DNA of 64,000 nt, taken from NCBI GenBank assembly GCA_019244185.1, contig JAFATB010000006.1, positions 186,001-250,000 of the forward strand. Direction: 5' to 3'. The translations under genes and the position numbers were made by a program. Position 1 is the first letter of the stretch. Each line of letters begins with the position of its first letter. The notes under the pieces are model-generated. The model had not been told where the DNA came from and did not search any database. It worked only from the letters and a program-made list of their open reading frames with translations. This document shows, in pieces, positions 1 to 8,984 of the stretch. Source of the DNA: Acidobacteriota bacterium. Its GTDB lineage: Bacteria > Acidobacteriota > Thermoanaerobaculia > Gp7-AA8.

Positions 1-531
1 GTCATAGGTTTGCAGGGCGAGGAATCCGCAGGTGTTCTCGTTGTGGTCGAAGGTGTTCTGCGCAACTTCGGAGATGACGGTCACCACGTCGTAGGCATCG
101 TTCTTACGGTAGCGGAGGCGTGTCCGTAGTAGGCCAACGATCCGGTCGAGGAGTGTCGGCAGTTCTGCACCATTCGTGATCTTCGTGACTTCGAGCAGGA
201 GTGGGTTGGAGCCGTGCAAATGATCGAAGCGATGTTGCGAAGCGTCGTCGTACTCGGGCTCGATCGTGGCGATGCCCTCGATCGCCGCGAGGAAACCAGA
301 CCTGACCAGGTAGGTGCGCACACTTTCGTCTTCAACGCACAATTTGAGCGAGGTACCGCTCTTCCTAACCGCGTGCGCAGCGGCGACAAGTTGCACTAGC
401 GCAGCCGGCGAGATGAAGCGAGCTTCACGTAGATCGAAGGTGTACTCGCCGCCTGCGAAGGGATTGCATCGCGCGAGGAGTTGATCGAAAGAGATCGCCG
501 TGAGAGACCGAATGGAATTGTCGGTGCTCAT
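1..531 (-). CDS. STAS-like + GHKL ATPase-like protein (3' end off window)
   Basis: This gene is absent from the ORF track because its 3' end lies beyond base 1. I translated it from the ATG at 531-529. The first ~85 residues resemble a STAS domain (RFISPAALVQLVAAAHAV, then SLKLCVEDESVRTYLVRSGF). Further on, VVTVISEVAQNTFDHNEN looks like the N-box of a histidine-kinase/anti-sigma type ATPase, where E and N bind Mg-ATP. A STAS module fused to such an ATPase suggests a cytosolic partner-switching regulator, but no partner is visible and the G boxes are outside the window. It is the third gene of a minus-strand operon, starting 6 bases after the stop of the XRE/ImmA gene, so co-translation is likely. 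The domain calls rest on motif recognition only. Confidence 0.7.
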   Translation of the reverse strand, partial: MSTDNSIRSLTAISFDQLLARCNPFAGGEYTFDLREARFISPAALVQLVAAAHAVRKSGTSLKLCVEDESVRTYLVRSGFLAAIEGIATIEPEYDDASQHRFDHLHGSNPLLLEVTKITNGAELPTLLDRIVGLLRTRLRYRKNDAYDVVTVISEVAQNTFDHNENTCGFLALQTYD

Positions 532-537
532 ACGTTC

Positions 538-1656
538 CTAGGGTCGTGACCGGTTCTTGCGTCGGTCTGTTAATGAGACGACTTGTCCTGGGACTTCTGT
601 GCGGCGAGGCGCCGCTTGTGCGCTGAAGATACGGTTGATCCAGAACAGCGGCAGATGGGCATCGTCGGCAAGCGCACGGTGACTGCGGTCGTCGCGGTAC
701 GCGAGGTCTGCCATGTAGTGCAGGGCGCGTGGCGCTTCGATCGGGATGTCAACGGGTTCGCACTTTGTCCATCCGCGTTTTCCCAAGTGCATGCGGAGGT
801 ACTTGTGCTGACGGTCCGAGACGATGTCGAGCTCTCGGGCGCGGTAGAGGATCGCCGACATCGAGACACCCCATCGTGCCTTGAGTTCGGCGAGCTTTGC
901 GAGTGTCACGGGTCGATGGAGTTCGGCGCGGAATGACTCCTCAGGAAAAAGAAACTCCGCACCGAAAAGATATGCCTCGCGTTCGATATCTTGTTCAGCG
1001 TGAAAGGGATAGTGAAGGACGAGATGCCCAAGCTCGTGTGCGAGGGTCAGGCGGATGCGGTCGCCTGGTCTGCTTCCGTTGACGGCGATGACGGGTTTTG
1101 CGCCTTCGACCCAGATCGAGAATCCGTCAACGTTCTCGATCTCTGTTCTGCTTTCGTGGTCTGGGTCTTCGATGACTTCGGGAAGAAAGAAAACGCGGAT
1201 GCCGCTGCGCTCCAGTCGCGAGACGAGACCGCGTACTGGCCCGGTCGCGCTCAGGCCGAGGAGAGTCCGCGTGAGTCGCGCCGCCTCCTGCGGCTGTTCG
1301 GTGGGCATCTTGCCCAACGCGACGCGTGGGGTCTTGAGGCGTGCGGCGAGGAACTCGTAGAGCTCAAAACTTTGCTGCGCGAGCCGGTGTGATTTGGTGC
1401 GTTCGGCCGCGCGGAGCTTGCTAAATTTGCGATACGAGAGCGAACCAAGCGGGAACTCCCAATCCGGTGCGTTCATGAAGAACTCCGCGGGGAAACTCGT
1501 TGCGCGCGTCAGTCGGCGAAGAAAGTCCGGAGAGGGCATGAGCGCGTCGCGCTCGATCATCGCGACCGTCGCTTGCGCGACGTCGCATTTTTCGGCGAGC
1601 TCGCCTTGCGTCAACCCGGAGAGCTCCCGCGCGTGTCGTACACGATCTCCGATCAC
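538..1656 (-). CDS. XRE-family HTH + ImmA/IrrE-type metallopeptidase
   Basis: A 372-residue cytosolic regulator. Residues ~1-57 form a Cro/CI-type HTH (RARELSGLTQGELAEKCDVA, then QATVAMIERD). The middle contains the zinc-protease motif LAHELGHLVLH at about residues 203-213, with a likely third ligand in EREAYLFGAEFLFP; this is the M78 (ImmA/IrrE/RadR) family layout. Family members bind DNA and cleave a partner repressor or antitoxin in response to stress or mobile-element signals. The last ~100 residues are an extra C-terminal region. Its ATG overlaps the stop of the upstream 227-aa gene (1653-1656), and the STAS/ATPase gene follows after 6 bases, so the three form one operon. The substrate is not identifiable; the 227-aa neighbour is the obvious candidate partner (inference). 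Confidence 0.9.
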   Translation of the reverse strand: MIGDRVRHARELSGLTQGELAEKCDVAQATVAMIERDALMPSPDFLRRLTRATSFPAEFFMNAPDWEFPLGSLSYRKFSKLRAAERTKSHRLAQQSFELYEFLAARLKTPRVALGKMPTEQPQEAARLTRTLLGLSATGPVRGLVSRLERSGIRVFFLPEVIEDPDHESRTEIENVDGFSIWVEGAKPVIAVNGSRPGDRIRLTLAHELGHLVLHYPFHAEQDIEREAYLFGAEFLFPEESFRAELHRPVTLAKLAELKARWGVSMSAILYRARELDIVSDRQHKYLRMHLGKRGWTKCEPVDIPIEAPRALHYMADLAYRDDRSHRALADDAHLPLFWINRIFSAQAAPRRTEVPGQVVSLTDRRKNRSRP

Positions 1657-2336
1657 TCCTCGGTTTCCTCGACATCGGCGTCAGGTTCGATTCTGCCGAA
1701 GTCATTGGCGTAGTCTTGGTCTGCAGCATCCGGCACTACTGCTGCCGACGTGCGCACGAGTGTGGCGGCATCAGGAACGCTGATGGCCCACAGCTGTGGA
1801 TACTTCCAGTCGTCGACGTCATCACGATCGTAATCGCTCGGCATCGGGCAGACGAGTTCGAGGGAAACGTCACCGGTGCCATCGACGTCCCAGAGGAGCA
1901 CGAGATTGTGGGCGTTGAAGAACTCCTCCGTGTTGGCGTCGAAGAGGATGCGGTTCTCTTCCAAGAAAGCCTTGCGTGATCCGGATCGGCCAGGCAGTGG
2001 TATGCCGCCTTTTCTGCTCTTCCAGAGCTTGAGTTTTCGCCCGCGATAGAGGATTTCGACGCCGCTCATTGCCATCATGCGTATGCTCGGCGCGGTGTCA
2101 TCATCGGTTACCTCGGTGAGCGTCGCGTCGTACTCTGCTTGACGGAGCAGTCGACAGACATGCCAGCGGACGAGATGGGGAAATAGGTGCGGGTCGAGTG
2201 TGGGGTCACCGTTTTGTTTCTTAGGCGCCCACTCGTCGAAGTGCTGTAGCGCAATCGGTACTGCCTCTTGAAGGAAGCCGTGAATCTTGGAGGGAAGCGG
2301 CTGCAGGTCGTCGAGTGCCCGGATCGCGTCGCTCAT
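1653..2336 (-). CDS. conserved-looking protein of unknown function, partner of XRE/ImmA gene
   Basis: A 227-residue soluble protein with no signal peptide or membrane segment. I recognise no domain. It has an aromatic and basic middle (VEILYRGRKLKLWKSRKGG) followed by a beta-rich segment (NAHNLVLLWDVDG, then VSLELVCPMP), and ends in a very acidic tail (GRIEPDADVEETEE). It is the first gene of the three-gene operon and overlaps the XRE/ImmA start by four bases, which implies translational coupling and a stoichiometric partner. Its start codon lies back to back with the divergent AbiEii reading frame; a 17-bp palindrome at 2354-2370 sits just upstream and could control it. It may be the protein bound or cleaved by the ImmA-type peptidase, but nothing in the sequence proves this. 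Confidence 0.75.
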   Translation of the reverse strand: MSDAIRALDDLQPLPSKIHGFLQEAVPIALQHFDEWAPKKQNGDPTLDPHLFPHLVRWHVCRLLRQAEYDATLTEVTDDDTAPSIRMMAMSGVEILYRGRKLKLWKSRKGGIPLPGRSGSRKAFLEENRILFDANTEEFFNAHNLVLLWDVDGTGDVSLELVCPMPSDYDRDDVDDWKYPQLWAISVPDAATLVRTSAAVVPDAADQDYANDFGRIEPDADVEETEE

Positions 2337-2353
2337 GAGGTGTGTTCTCCGGA

Positions 2354-2370
2354 AGCTGATAATATCAGCT
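2354..2370. promoter_or_regulatory. 17-bp palindrome between divergent operons
   Basis: AGCTGAT-AAT-ATCAGCT is a perfect 7-bp inverted repeat with a 3-bp centre. It lies between the ATG of the 227-aa gene (minus) and the probable GTG start of AbiEii (plus). Its AT-rich centre includes a GATAAT hexamer that could be a -10 box for the plus strand. The XRE/ImmA protein encoded next door is a plausible binder. No binding evidence exists. Confidence 0.45.
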
Positions 2371-2394
2371 CAAAAGGACACGCGCAAGGACTTC

Positions 2395-3303
2395 GTGGAC
2401 CAGAGATATCGCGTGATTCGCGCGATCCAGGCCGGTTACCATGCCCAGCTCATGGATCTCGCGGAGGTTCGCCGCATCGCCATCATCGCCATGTTCGCCG
2501 ATGACTATCTTCTCGACCGCGTCGTGCTCAAGGGTGGCAACGCGCTCAGCCTGGTGTACCGCATCGGCACGCGTACGTCTCTCGACCTGGACTTCTCAAT
2601 CGAAGCTGACTTCCCCGATTCCGACGAAGCGCGAGAAAGGATTTTCCGAGCATTGCGGGCACGCTTCGATTCCGCGGGATACGTTGTCTTCGACGAGACC
2701 TTTGGGCCCCGACCGGCTGTCCAACGGCCGGGTCAGTCGCCGCGCTGGGGCGGCTACTCTGTCGAATTCAAGCTGATTGACCGAGGGCGGTTCGATGAAC
2801 TTCATCGCGACGTCGACGCTCTTCGTCGCCAGTCACTCGTTGTCGGCCCCGCACAAGTGCGCATCTTCACGATTGATCTCAGTCGGTATGAGTACTGCGA
2901 GCCGAAGCGAGAAATGGAGCTGGATAACTTCATCATCTACGTCTACACGCCGGAGATGATCGCGATCGAGAAGGTGCGGGCGATCTGCCAGCAAATGCCG
3001 GAGTATCCGCTCATCGTTCATCATCGTCCGCGTGCACGCGACTTCTACGACATCGCTCTCATCGTGAAAGAATGCAAGGTCTCATTCGCGACACAAGAGA
3101 ATCAACAACTCGTGCGCGACATCTTCGCGGCGAAAGAGGTACCGCTGTCGCTCATCGGCCAAATTGCGTCATACCGGGAGTTTCATCGCGCCGACTGGCC
3201 GAAAGTGGAACAGGCAGTCGCGGAGCAACTCCTTCCGTTCGACGACTACTTCGATTTCGTGCTCGCAGAGACTGCGAAGCTACAACCCCTTTGGAAAGAA
3301 TAA
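2395..3303 (+). CDS. abiEii: AbiEii/AbiGii-type nucleotidyltransferase toxin
   Basis: Toxin half of a type IV toxin-antitoxin system; family members are nucleotidyltransferases that transfer nucleotides to target RNAs and arrest growth. The DNA polymerase beta-like signature is clear: RVVLKGGNALSLVYR followed by RTSLDLDFSIEAD (the paired acidic metal ligands), and the conserved C-terminal block RARDFYDIALI. The track ORF opens at 2287, but that would overlap the divergent gene. I prefer GTG 2395 (302 aa) because AAGGA lies just before it and it gives the usual distance of roughly 40 residues to the VLKGG motif; ATG 2335 is the alternative. The 3' end overlaps the convergent antitoxin gene by 24 bp. 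In classical AbiE loci both genes sit in one operon with the antitoxin first, so this orientation is unusual. Confidence 0.85.
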   Translation: MDQRYRVIRAIQAGYHAQLMDLAEVRRIAIIAMFADDYLLDRVVLKGGNALSLVYRIGTRTSLDLDFSIEADFPDSDEARERIFRALRARFDSAGYVVFDETFGPRPAVQRPGQSPRWGGYSVEFKLIDRGRFDELHRDVDALRRQSLVVGPAQVRIFTIDLSRYEYCEPKREMELDNFIIYVYTPEMIAIEKVRAICQQMPEYPLIVHHRPRARDFYDIALIVKECKVSFATQENQQLVRDIFAAKEVPLSLIGQIASYREFHRADWPKVEQAVAEQLLPFDDYFDFVLAETAKLQPLWKE

Positions 3304-4149
3304 CCGCCACTCAGCGTCATACTCGGGGTCGCGCAGACCATGCGCCAAGTAGAAGTCAAACTTCAGCCCGAGATCCTTCAGTCGCCGCCACCGACTCTCC
3401 TCGTATCCAGCGCGCTGCAGGTAGAACCCAATCGCCTGATGGTACGGATACGCGTACTCGAGACGCTTCAGTGTTGCGAGCAGGACATTCACCGAGAGCA
3501 CTGACTTCGCGGCGGCAAAGGCCTCCAAGACGTGAAAGACACCGCCGGCATATGCCGGCCGCACCGTGCTGTCGATGAGCGTCCGCTCCAGCTTCGTGAC
3601 AGCGAGCTTCTCGCCCGTCGGCCCGTCAAGCTCTCCTACCTCCAACCCTCCGGTGTTCTTGCCGGCGATGACGACAATCTGAAAGTCACTGTACGTGTAC
3701 GCGAGATTCGAGACTCGCTGCTGGTTCCGAAAGGCCCGATCGATCCCCTCCTGCGTCAAGCCCCCCCGCGGCGCTGGCTTGGGCGACTGCTCCTGGTTCA
3801 CGTAGATCGTGCGTGGAAGCTCATTCGTGAGGTTGTGGAGAAAGATCGCCGTACCATGCGAGAGGTACGATCCCGGCTTGATAGAGAGCGCAACCTCGTA
3901 CGGACTGGCCGCTCGCCAGATGTACCGCACGACCGGGGCATACGCGTGGGACTCAAGGCGCACCTCCTGCAGCCCGTGCAAACTCAAGAACCGAATGAAG
4001 TCAGCCGTGGTGGTATTCTGGGCGAGTCGCCAGAAACCCCGTTGCTCACGAAGGATGTCCGCGATCTGCCGAGACGAAAGAGCGCGCAAAGGCTGCTTAT
4101 CGAGCTCAGCAAGAATGTCGCGCTTTGCGATCTGAAGCCGGGTGGCCAT
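3280..4149 (-). CDS. abiEi: AbiEi-type antitoxin / transcriptional autoregulator
   Basis: Antitoxin half of the AbiE pair. The N-terminal ~80 residues form a winged-helix-like region (ALSSRQIADILREQRGFWRL). The middle has the family's cargo-recognition look (YEVALSIKPGSYLSHGTAIFLH), and the hallmark VTKLERTLIDSTVRP lies near residue 190. AbiEi proteins neutralise the toxin without stable complex formation and repress their own promoter by binding inverted repeats. Two perfect palindromes lie upstream of this gene, as expected. The track begins at a TTG; I choose the next codon, ATG 4149, because a TATACT -10 box ends 9 bases upstream, which would give a leaderless or nearly leaderless mRNA. 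There is no Shine-Dalgarno sequence. It is transcribed toward its toxin and overlaps it by 24 bp. Confidence 0.88.
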   Translation of the reverse strand: MATRLQIAKRDILAELDKQPLRALSSRQIADILREQRGFWRLAQNTTTADFIRFLSLHGLQEVRLESHAYAPVVRYIWRAASPYEVALSIKPGSYLSHGTAIFLHNLTNELPRTIYVNQEQSPKPAPRGGLTQEGIDRAFRNQQRVSNLAYTYSDFQIVVIAGKNTGGLEVGELDGPTGEKLAVTKLERTLIDSTVRPAYAGGVFHVLEAFAAAKSVLSVNVLLATLKRLEYAYPYHQAIGFYLQRAGYEESRWRRLKDLGLKFDFYLAHGLRDPEYDAEWRLFFPKGL

Positions 4150-4158
4150 CAACCCAAG

Positions 4159-4164
4159 AGTATA
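4159..4164 (-). promoter_or_regulatory. -10 box TATACT for abiEi
   Basis: On the minus strand TATACT ends 9 bases before ATG 4149. The expected transcription start would fall on or within a few bases of the start codon. The adjoining palindrome (4169-4198) covers the spacer and -35 zone, so a bound AbiEi would block RNA polymerase. Confidence 0.5.
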
Positions 4165-4168
4165 CCGC

Positions 4169-4198
4169 GTCGCGCTAGGTATATATACCTAGCGCGAC
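4169..4198. promoter_or_regulatory. 30-bp perfect palindrome, proximal abiEi operator
   Basis: A perfect inverted repeat with half-site GTCGCGCTAGGTAT and a 2-bp AT centre. It shares the 18-bp core CTAGGTATATATACCTAG with a second palindrome 104 bp upstream but differs in the outer bases. Its position over the abiEi promoter fits the known negative autoregulation of AbiE-type systems through inverted repeats. Confidence 0.75.
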
Positions 4199-4272
4199 AG
4201 GCAATCCGCTCCTCGCTCCGCCGCTCATGAGTTCATCATTCCTCGGCGACTGCTGAGCCCCATGCAGGTCTG

Positions 4273-4302
4273 GTGCTCCTAGGTATATATACCTAGGAGC
4301 AC
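4273..4302. promoter_or_regulatory. 30-bp perfect palindrome, distal abiEi operator
   Basis: Half-site GTGCTCCTAGGTAT, perfectly repeated in inverse, with the same CTAGGTATATATACCTAG core as the proximal site. Centre-to-centre distance is 104 bp, about ten helical turns, so both sites face the same side of the DNA and could be bridged by dimers (inference). Confidence 0.7.
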
Positions 4303-4349
4303 ACCCATCTTCCACATCATCTCTCACCAGTGTACGACGCTGCCTTCGC

Positions 4350-4424
4350 CTGTCCGAGAACTGTCCGAATCACCCGCGCGAACGTGCGCCGTTCGCGCTG
4401 GCCGACTGTCCGAGTTCTGTGCGA
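4350..4424 (+). repeat. two pairs of 11-bp-phased CTGTCCGA repeats (possible integrase arm sites)
   Basis: CTGTCCGA occurs at 4350, 4361 and 4406, with CTGTGCGA at 4417. Each pair is spaced exactly 11 bp, one helical turn, and the pairs are 56 bp apart. They lie just upstream of the tRNA fragment at 4534. Phased short repeats next to an attachment core are typical of tyrosine-integrase arm sites; that function is inferred. Confidence 0.5.
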
Positions 4425-4532
4425 GAACCCATCCCGACCCACCCCTAAGCTGCCCGAACCCTAAACTACGCAACATGCTGAGATCGTTGGTGTTAGGTGA
4501 AATCAGCCGGTATGGGAAGGCGGCTTGAACGC

Positions 4533-4579
<47 letters not shown>

Positions 4580-4597
4580 TTGAATACAAAGAACTTA

Positions 4598-4624
4598 GCC
4601 CGCCGAAAGGCGGGCTATTTTGTT
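4598..4624 (+). terminator. rho-independent terminator downstream of tRNA fragment
   Basis: AGCCCGCC-GAAA-GGCGGGCT forms an 8-bp GC-rich stem with a GAAA tetraloop, followed by ATTTTGTT. It was probably the original terminator of the tRNA-fMet gene, and it now separates the island end from the NTPase region. Confidence 0.85.
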
Positions 4625-4639
4625 GCTGAAAAGGGCGGT

Positions 4640-4722
4640 TTGCCAACGTTTTGCCACCGAGTTTTTTCGGGCTCTGAAGGGCACAGTTATTCTTGCCACC
4701 GGATCGCGCGTTTCGGTGGCAA
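4640..4722. repeat. TTGCCAMCG repeats, two direct (11-bp phase) plus an inverted pair
   Basis: TTGCCAACG (4640) and TTGCCACCG (4651) are spaced 11 bp. A further TTGCCACCG (4693) is paired with its inverse CGGTGGCAA (4714-4722) across a 12-base loop. The set lies on the right of the tRNA fragment and mirrors the phased repeats on its left. It is either a second arm-site cluster (tandem elements sharing one attachment site) or, for the inverted pair, a terminator-like hairpin for the NTPase gene. Otherwise 4625-4754 shows nothing coding. Confidence 0.45.
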
Positions 4723-4754
4723 GGTTGAACGCGGCAGTGCGGTCACGCAGTTGG

Positions 4755-7700
4755 TCAGCGGCTGAACTGTTTCAGCGCGTCTTCATCGCGCTCATTGATC
4801 TTCTTCAGCTGCGCAGCCGTCTTGCGTTCCGCGTAGGCGATCATCGCGCGCGGCTGATCCGTCAAGGCACGTCCTAGCCAGAGCGGATCGCCGCGACGGG
4901 TGAGAAGAAGCGGGGCGCCAGAGTTGATGAGCACCTCCAAAAGCGCCCAAGCCTCTGTACCGCGCGAGGTCGCGAGGTCGTCGAGCAACTGCTTCACGCG
5001 TCGATGATGGACCTGGAACCAAACGGCTGACTGCGCGAACCTCCGGACCATCGGATCCACATCTTCAATCGAAAGCCTCGCGACCATCTCCGAAGCGAAG
5101 TCGTCGAACCACCCGGCGACCTGCGCTCCGGCTGCTCGAACAAACGCGTCGTCGCCCATGAGCATTTTTCCGATGCGCGTGGTGACCTTCGGTTCCTGCT
5201 GGAGCCTACGTAGCGCACGACAGATGTACGGGCGAATCAACGAACTGCGCTCGTGCGGCAAATGTCCCAAAAGCACTTCCGCTCCACGCAGCGCGTCGAT
5301 ATCGATCAGCAAGTCTGGATACGGCGTCCGATCGCCGGTGCTCGACAGAGCAGCGTAAGCCATCTCGAACGCCACCGTCGGCTGCCGATGAATCAGTCCA
5401 CGGATTGCGCCGCAGCGGCCATCGGAGCGTGGGTTTGCTGCGTCGACGAGCAGCACGTCCGTCGCCTCCTCGTTGTCGAGATAGCCGATGGCGTCGTAGA
5501 ACGCGGCCGTCGAACGCCAGAAGTAGCGGTGCTCGCGTTGTGCGAATCGCCACACCACCTCGGCCAGCCGAGTGCGGCCCGACTTGATCACCATCCGCGC
5601 TACAATCCACGCCAGATCGTCGGAGATCCGGAGTGGATCGAGCGCGAGAAGCAACTGCTCGAGCTCATCGAGTGCTTCATCCGTTCCGATCGCGCGCAGA
5701 GCATACGCTACGGACACCGCCTCACGAAGGAAATCGAGCCGGCGGATCGTTGCTACGGGGGTGCTTTCGTCAGTGAGCATCCGGACTGCTGTCAGCACGG
5801 CGCCTTCATCCTCGTAGGGAATACTGCTCAGTGCGAGATCGACGAGCATTTCCACCAGATCCGAGCGTCCGGATACAGCCAGGATTTGGCTCACGCGCGA
5901 ACGCGCTTCAGGATCCTTCAACGCTGCGACCATCGGAGCGATCTCGTCATCTGTCGCCGGAGGTAAATCGACGAGAAGTTCCGCGAGCTCGTCATCGACC
6001 CACAATCGCGAGTCTTCGAACAGCAGTGACCGCACCCGCGAGCGCTCGCCCATCGCCGCGAGCGCACGCAGCGCAGCCATCCGACGCGTCGTGTGCTCGT
6101 CGTCATCTTCACCGGCGCGAGCAATCGCAGCCAATCGTTCGACGGCATCGGACGAAGGCGTGGTAACCATGCTACGGATCTCCGTGCCGCACCACGATTG
6201 GCAGGCGTCGAGTTGATGCAGGAGAAACCGTTCCAGTTCGGCCCCGCCGATGCTCAGAAGCAGCCGGTGCACCTGCCGCACGAAGTGCCGGTCGAGCGTG
6301 TTCGAGCCATGCGGCGTAAACATCACGGCCACCTCGTGCAGCTTCCGCGGCAGCGCTGCGTCTCGCTGCTCGCGCAGTATGCGCAGGCCGTCCCTTGAAT
6401 CGATGGATGCAAGAAGTTCGATCAAGTGCTCCAGATCCGGCGGTGGACGGTCCGGGCGGTCACTGCTCAGCGTACTGTCGATCATTGCCTCCAGACGCTC
6501 GAGCGCGGCATCGATCGTCTGTTCATCGATCTCACGCTCGCCGCCGAAAGCCCCGTGAAGTGCAGCGCAGCTGTATTGGCCCGACTGAAACTTGTCGCGG
6601 ATCGCGGTTCGAGTCCGGTCTGGAATGGTCAGGAGAAGCGGCGACAACCACCAGTCCTCGTAAAAGGACATGCGCTCGACTTCAGACCGTTCGAAGATTC
6701 CGATTGCCACCTCCGGCTTAAGGCGGCATAGGGCGGCGAATGCTTCCTGAGTCACCCAATCGGCTTCGCTGTGAGTCCACTGAATGAGGTAGTCAACCGC
6801 ATCCGAATCGCGATAACGATCAATACAGTCGATTGCCCCGCGGAACCCGTCGTTTCGGAATGCATCGAGAAAGATCGGTTTCAAATCGAACCAGAGTCGT
6901 CGTCCGTCCTCATTCGCCAGGACGGCAACGAGCCACCCAAGGGTCCTCAGCTCTTCACGATCCGTCTTTGCGGTGGTCGCCGTACGGATCCATTCAGGAT
7001 CGACGCGGCAGCATGCTACGAGCGCGTGCTGCGCAAGCTGCTCTCGGTGATAACCCTCTCCGTCTTTCCCAGCGAGCTTACGCTCCCGATACAGCCGCCA
7101 AATGACGTTGAGAAGACCACCGGACGGTTGCAGTCGCGCAAGTTCAAGGCCGGCGTCCTGCACCTCGGCATTCGCGTCCTGCAGCAACGTCAGAACAAAC
7201 GCGGGACCGACTGCAAACCGAGCCGCGACCTCCTTCATGCACAGCCGAGCCTCACGCACGCGATGCCATGGCGCTTCAGGAACGCGCATGCGACTCAGAA
7301 GCGCTGGTAGCAATCCGGGCCCGATCGTGGGGAGCAGCTCTTCATATAGTTTCTGACTGGGAGCATCTTCGAGTGCCTGAAGAACCTCGACGATCTCCTC
7401 AACCGAGCGGCGGTACTGGACCAGCAACCAGACCACGTCCATCGCCACGTATCCAAGATGCCGCTCCCCTTTCTGCCGAGTCCGTCCAAACAGGTCTGCC
7501 ACCACCTCCGCTACCTTCGTTGAACTCCATTTGCCGCGTTCAAGTTGCGCAAGAACGGCACGTGCGACAGCCCAGTTCAGAAATCGATCGTGCGCGAACT
7601 CCACGCCACCGTCGACGTGAACACGCAGCCACCCGAGGCGCTGCAGCCGTAACTGCATCTCGGACGGGATGTGCAGGCCAAGCAGCACGTCTGCAGGCCA

Positions 7701-8914
7701 CGGATACGACTCCGGGCTGTCCAGAAATGCGTTTGCCAAGGTGACGAGTACGCCGACATCCTGCGGATGCTGCGCCTGTCCTTTGGCGGTAGAGACCTGA
7801 CGCCAGAATCGATCGTACAGCTCATATTCATTCGTCGGCTGCCAATTCGCGTCCTCCGACAGCCTGCAATACAAATCGGCCAGAATGGCGCGGCGCAGAA
7901 GTTCGAGGACGTCCTGTGGCACCCCGGCCATGCTCCGACCACGCAGCTGCAACAGCTGCGCAATTCGGACAGGCGCATCTCGCCTACCGCTTGAAGAACT
8001 ACGCGCTCCCGGACCTCGGCGTCCTCGCGGATGCGCTGGGCTGCGTTCTCGTCAGCGGTGAAGGCAACGCGAACGCCCCACTCCCTCCACGGCAGCGCGA
8101 TCAGCGCGAGCGCTTCGTCCACAGATGCCGTCAGGTCGAAGCAGACGGTCAACCAAGGCATCTCGGAGGCGATCGCCGCCTTCGCCCGCCTAACGAGCGA
8201 TTCCCAGTCGAGCGGACGATCGTGGCCTACAATGCGCTTCCAGACTTCGTCGGAGGCACGTTGCAGCGCATCCTCAATCCCCTGCCGAGTTGCAACGAAG
8301 ACGACATTCCCCGCTGCCGCGTTCTCGATGGCGACTTGCGCGAGAAGCGTTGTCTTTCCCATACCGCTTCCACCGGCGAGACAAAGAACCGTCTCGGCCG
8401 ACGGCCAGCTCACGACGCGGCGAACCGTGACCGTCACGTCGTACCGGATTTCTCCCAATCGCCGGTTCAGTTGCGCCAGCGTGGTTTCTCGGAGACCCGG
8501 GAAGCGAGCGAGCGAGATCGTCGGCAGATCCAAGCGGCGCAACAATGTCTCGAGCGTGAAGCGACGCTCCCCGCGGCTCCCGAATTGAAGCAGTAGCCCG
8601 TACAGCTCGCGGGCAACATGCGGAACATCTTCGGCGTGATCGACGTACCCGAGCAGTAACGAGCTCACTCGATCATGCGCATCGTCCGCAGACTGCCGTC
8701 GGATCTCAAACCGGGACAGAAGCGCCCACGTGCGTCGGTATGCGACGTTGTCCGGGGGATCCTCCGATTTCGAAAGACGCGCCGCCACATCGCGGAAGAA
8801 GGTCTCGTACGTGTCATCGACAAAGATGGAATCGGCTACCTCTACGATCCGGCGCGTTTCGCGGAGATCCTCGATGACGGCACGGTCGGCCTGAGACTCG
8901 CGGGAGGATGTCAA
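4755..8914 (-). pseudogene. P-loop NTPase with long HEAT-like repeat region, one frameshift
   Basis: Two track ORFs (7577-9007 and 4755-7952) are one gene split by a one-base indel near 7960. In minus sense, MRLSEL in the first frame continues as AQLLQLRGRSMAG in the second, and the total length (4160 bases) is one base short of a whole number of codons, giving about 1386 aa. I choose TTG 8914 because GGAGG lies 6 bases upstream. A Walker A motif, GGSGMGKTTLLAQV, is near residue 180, with a Walker B-like strand (PWLTVCFDLTAS) about 90 residues later. The last two thirds are helical repeats resembling HEAT (DDEIAPMVAALKDPEARSRV and many more). This is the layout of STAND/NACHT-like sensors, many of which act in phage defence; that role is inferred. 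It could be inactive, corrected by frameshifting, or a sequencing error. Confidence 0.75.
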
Positions 8915-8984
8915 AGCACGCCTCCGCGAACAGTTTGTCGATGCCGACGAGCACCTGCCCGAGCAACCGCCGCGCGAGTGGCAC

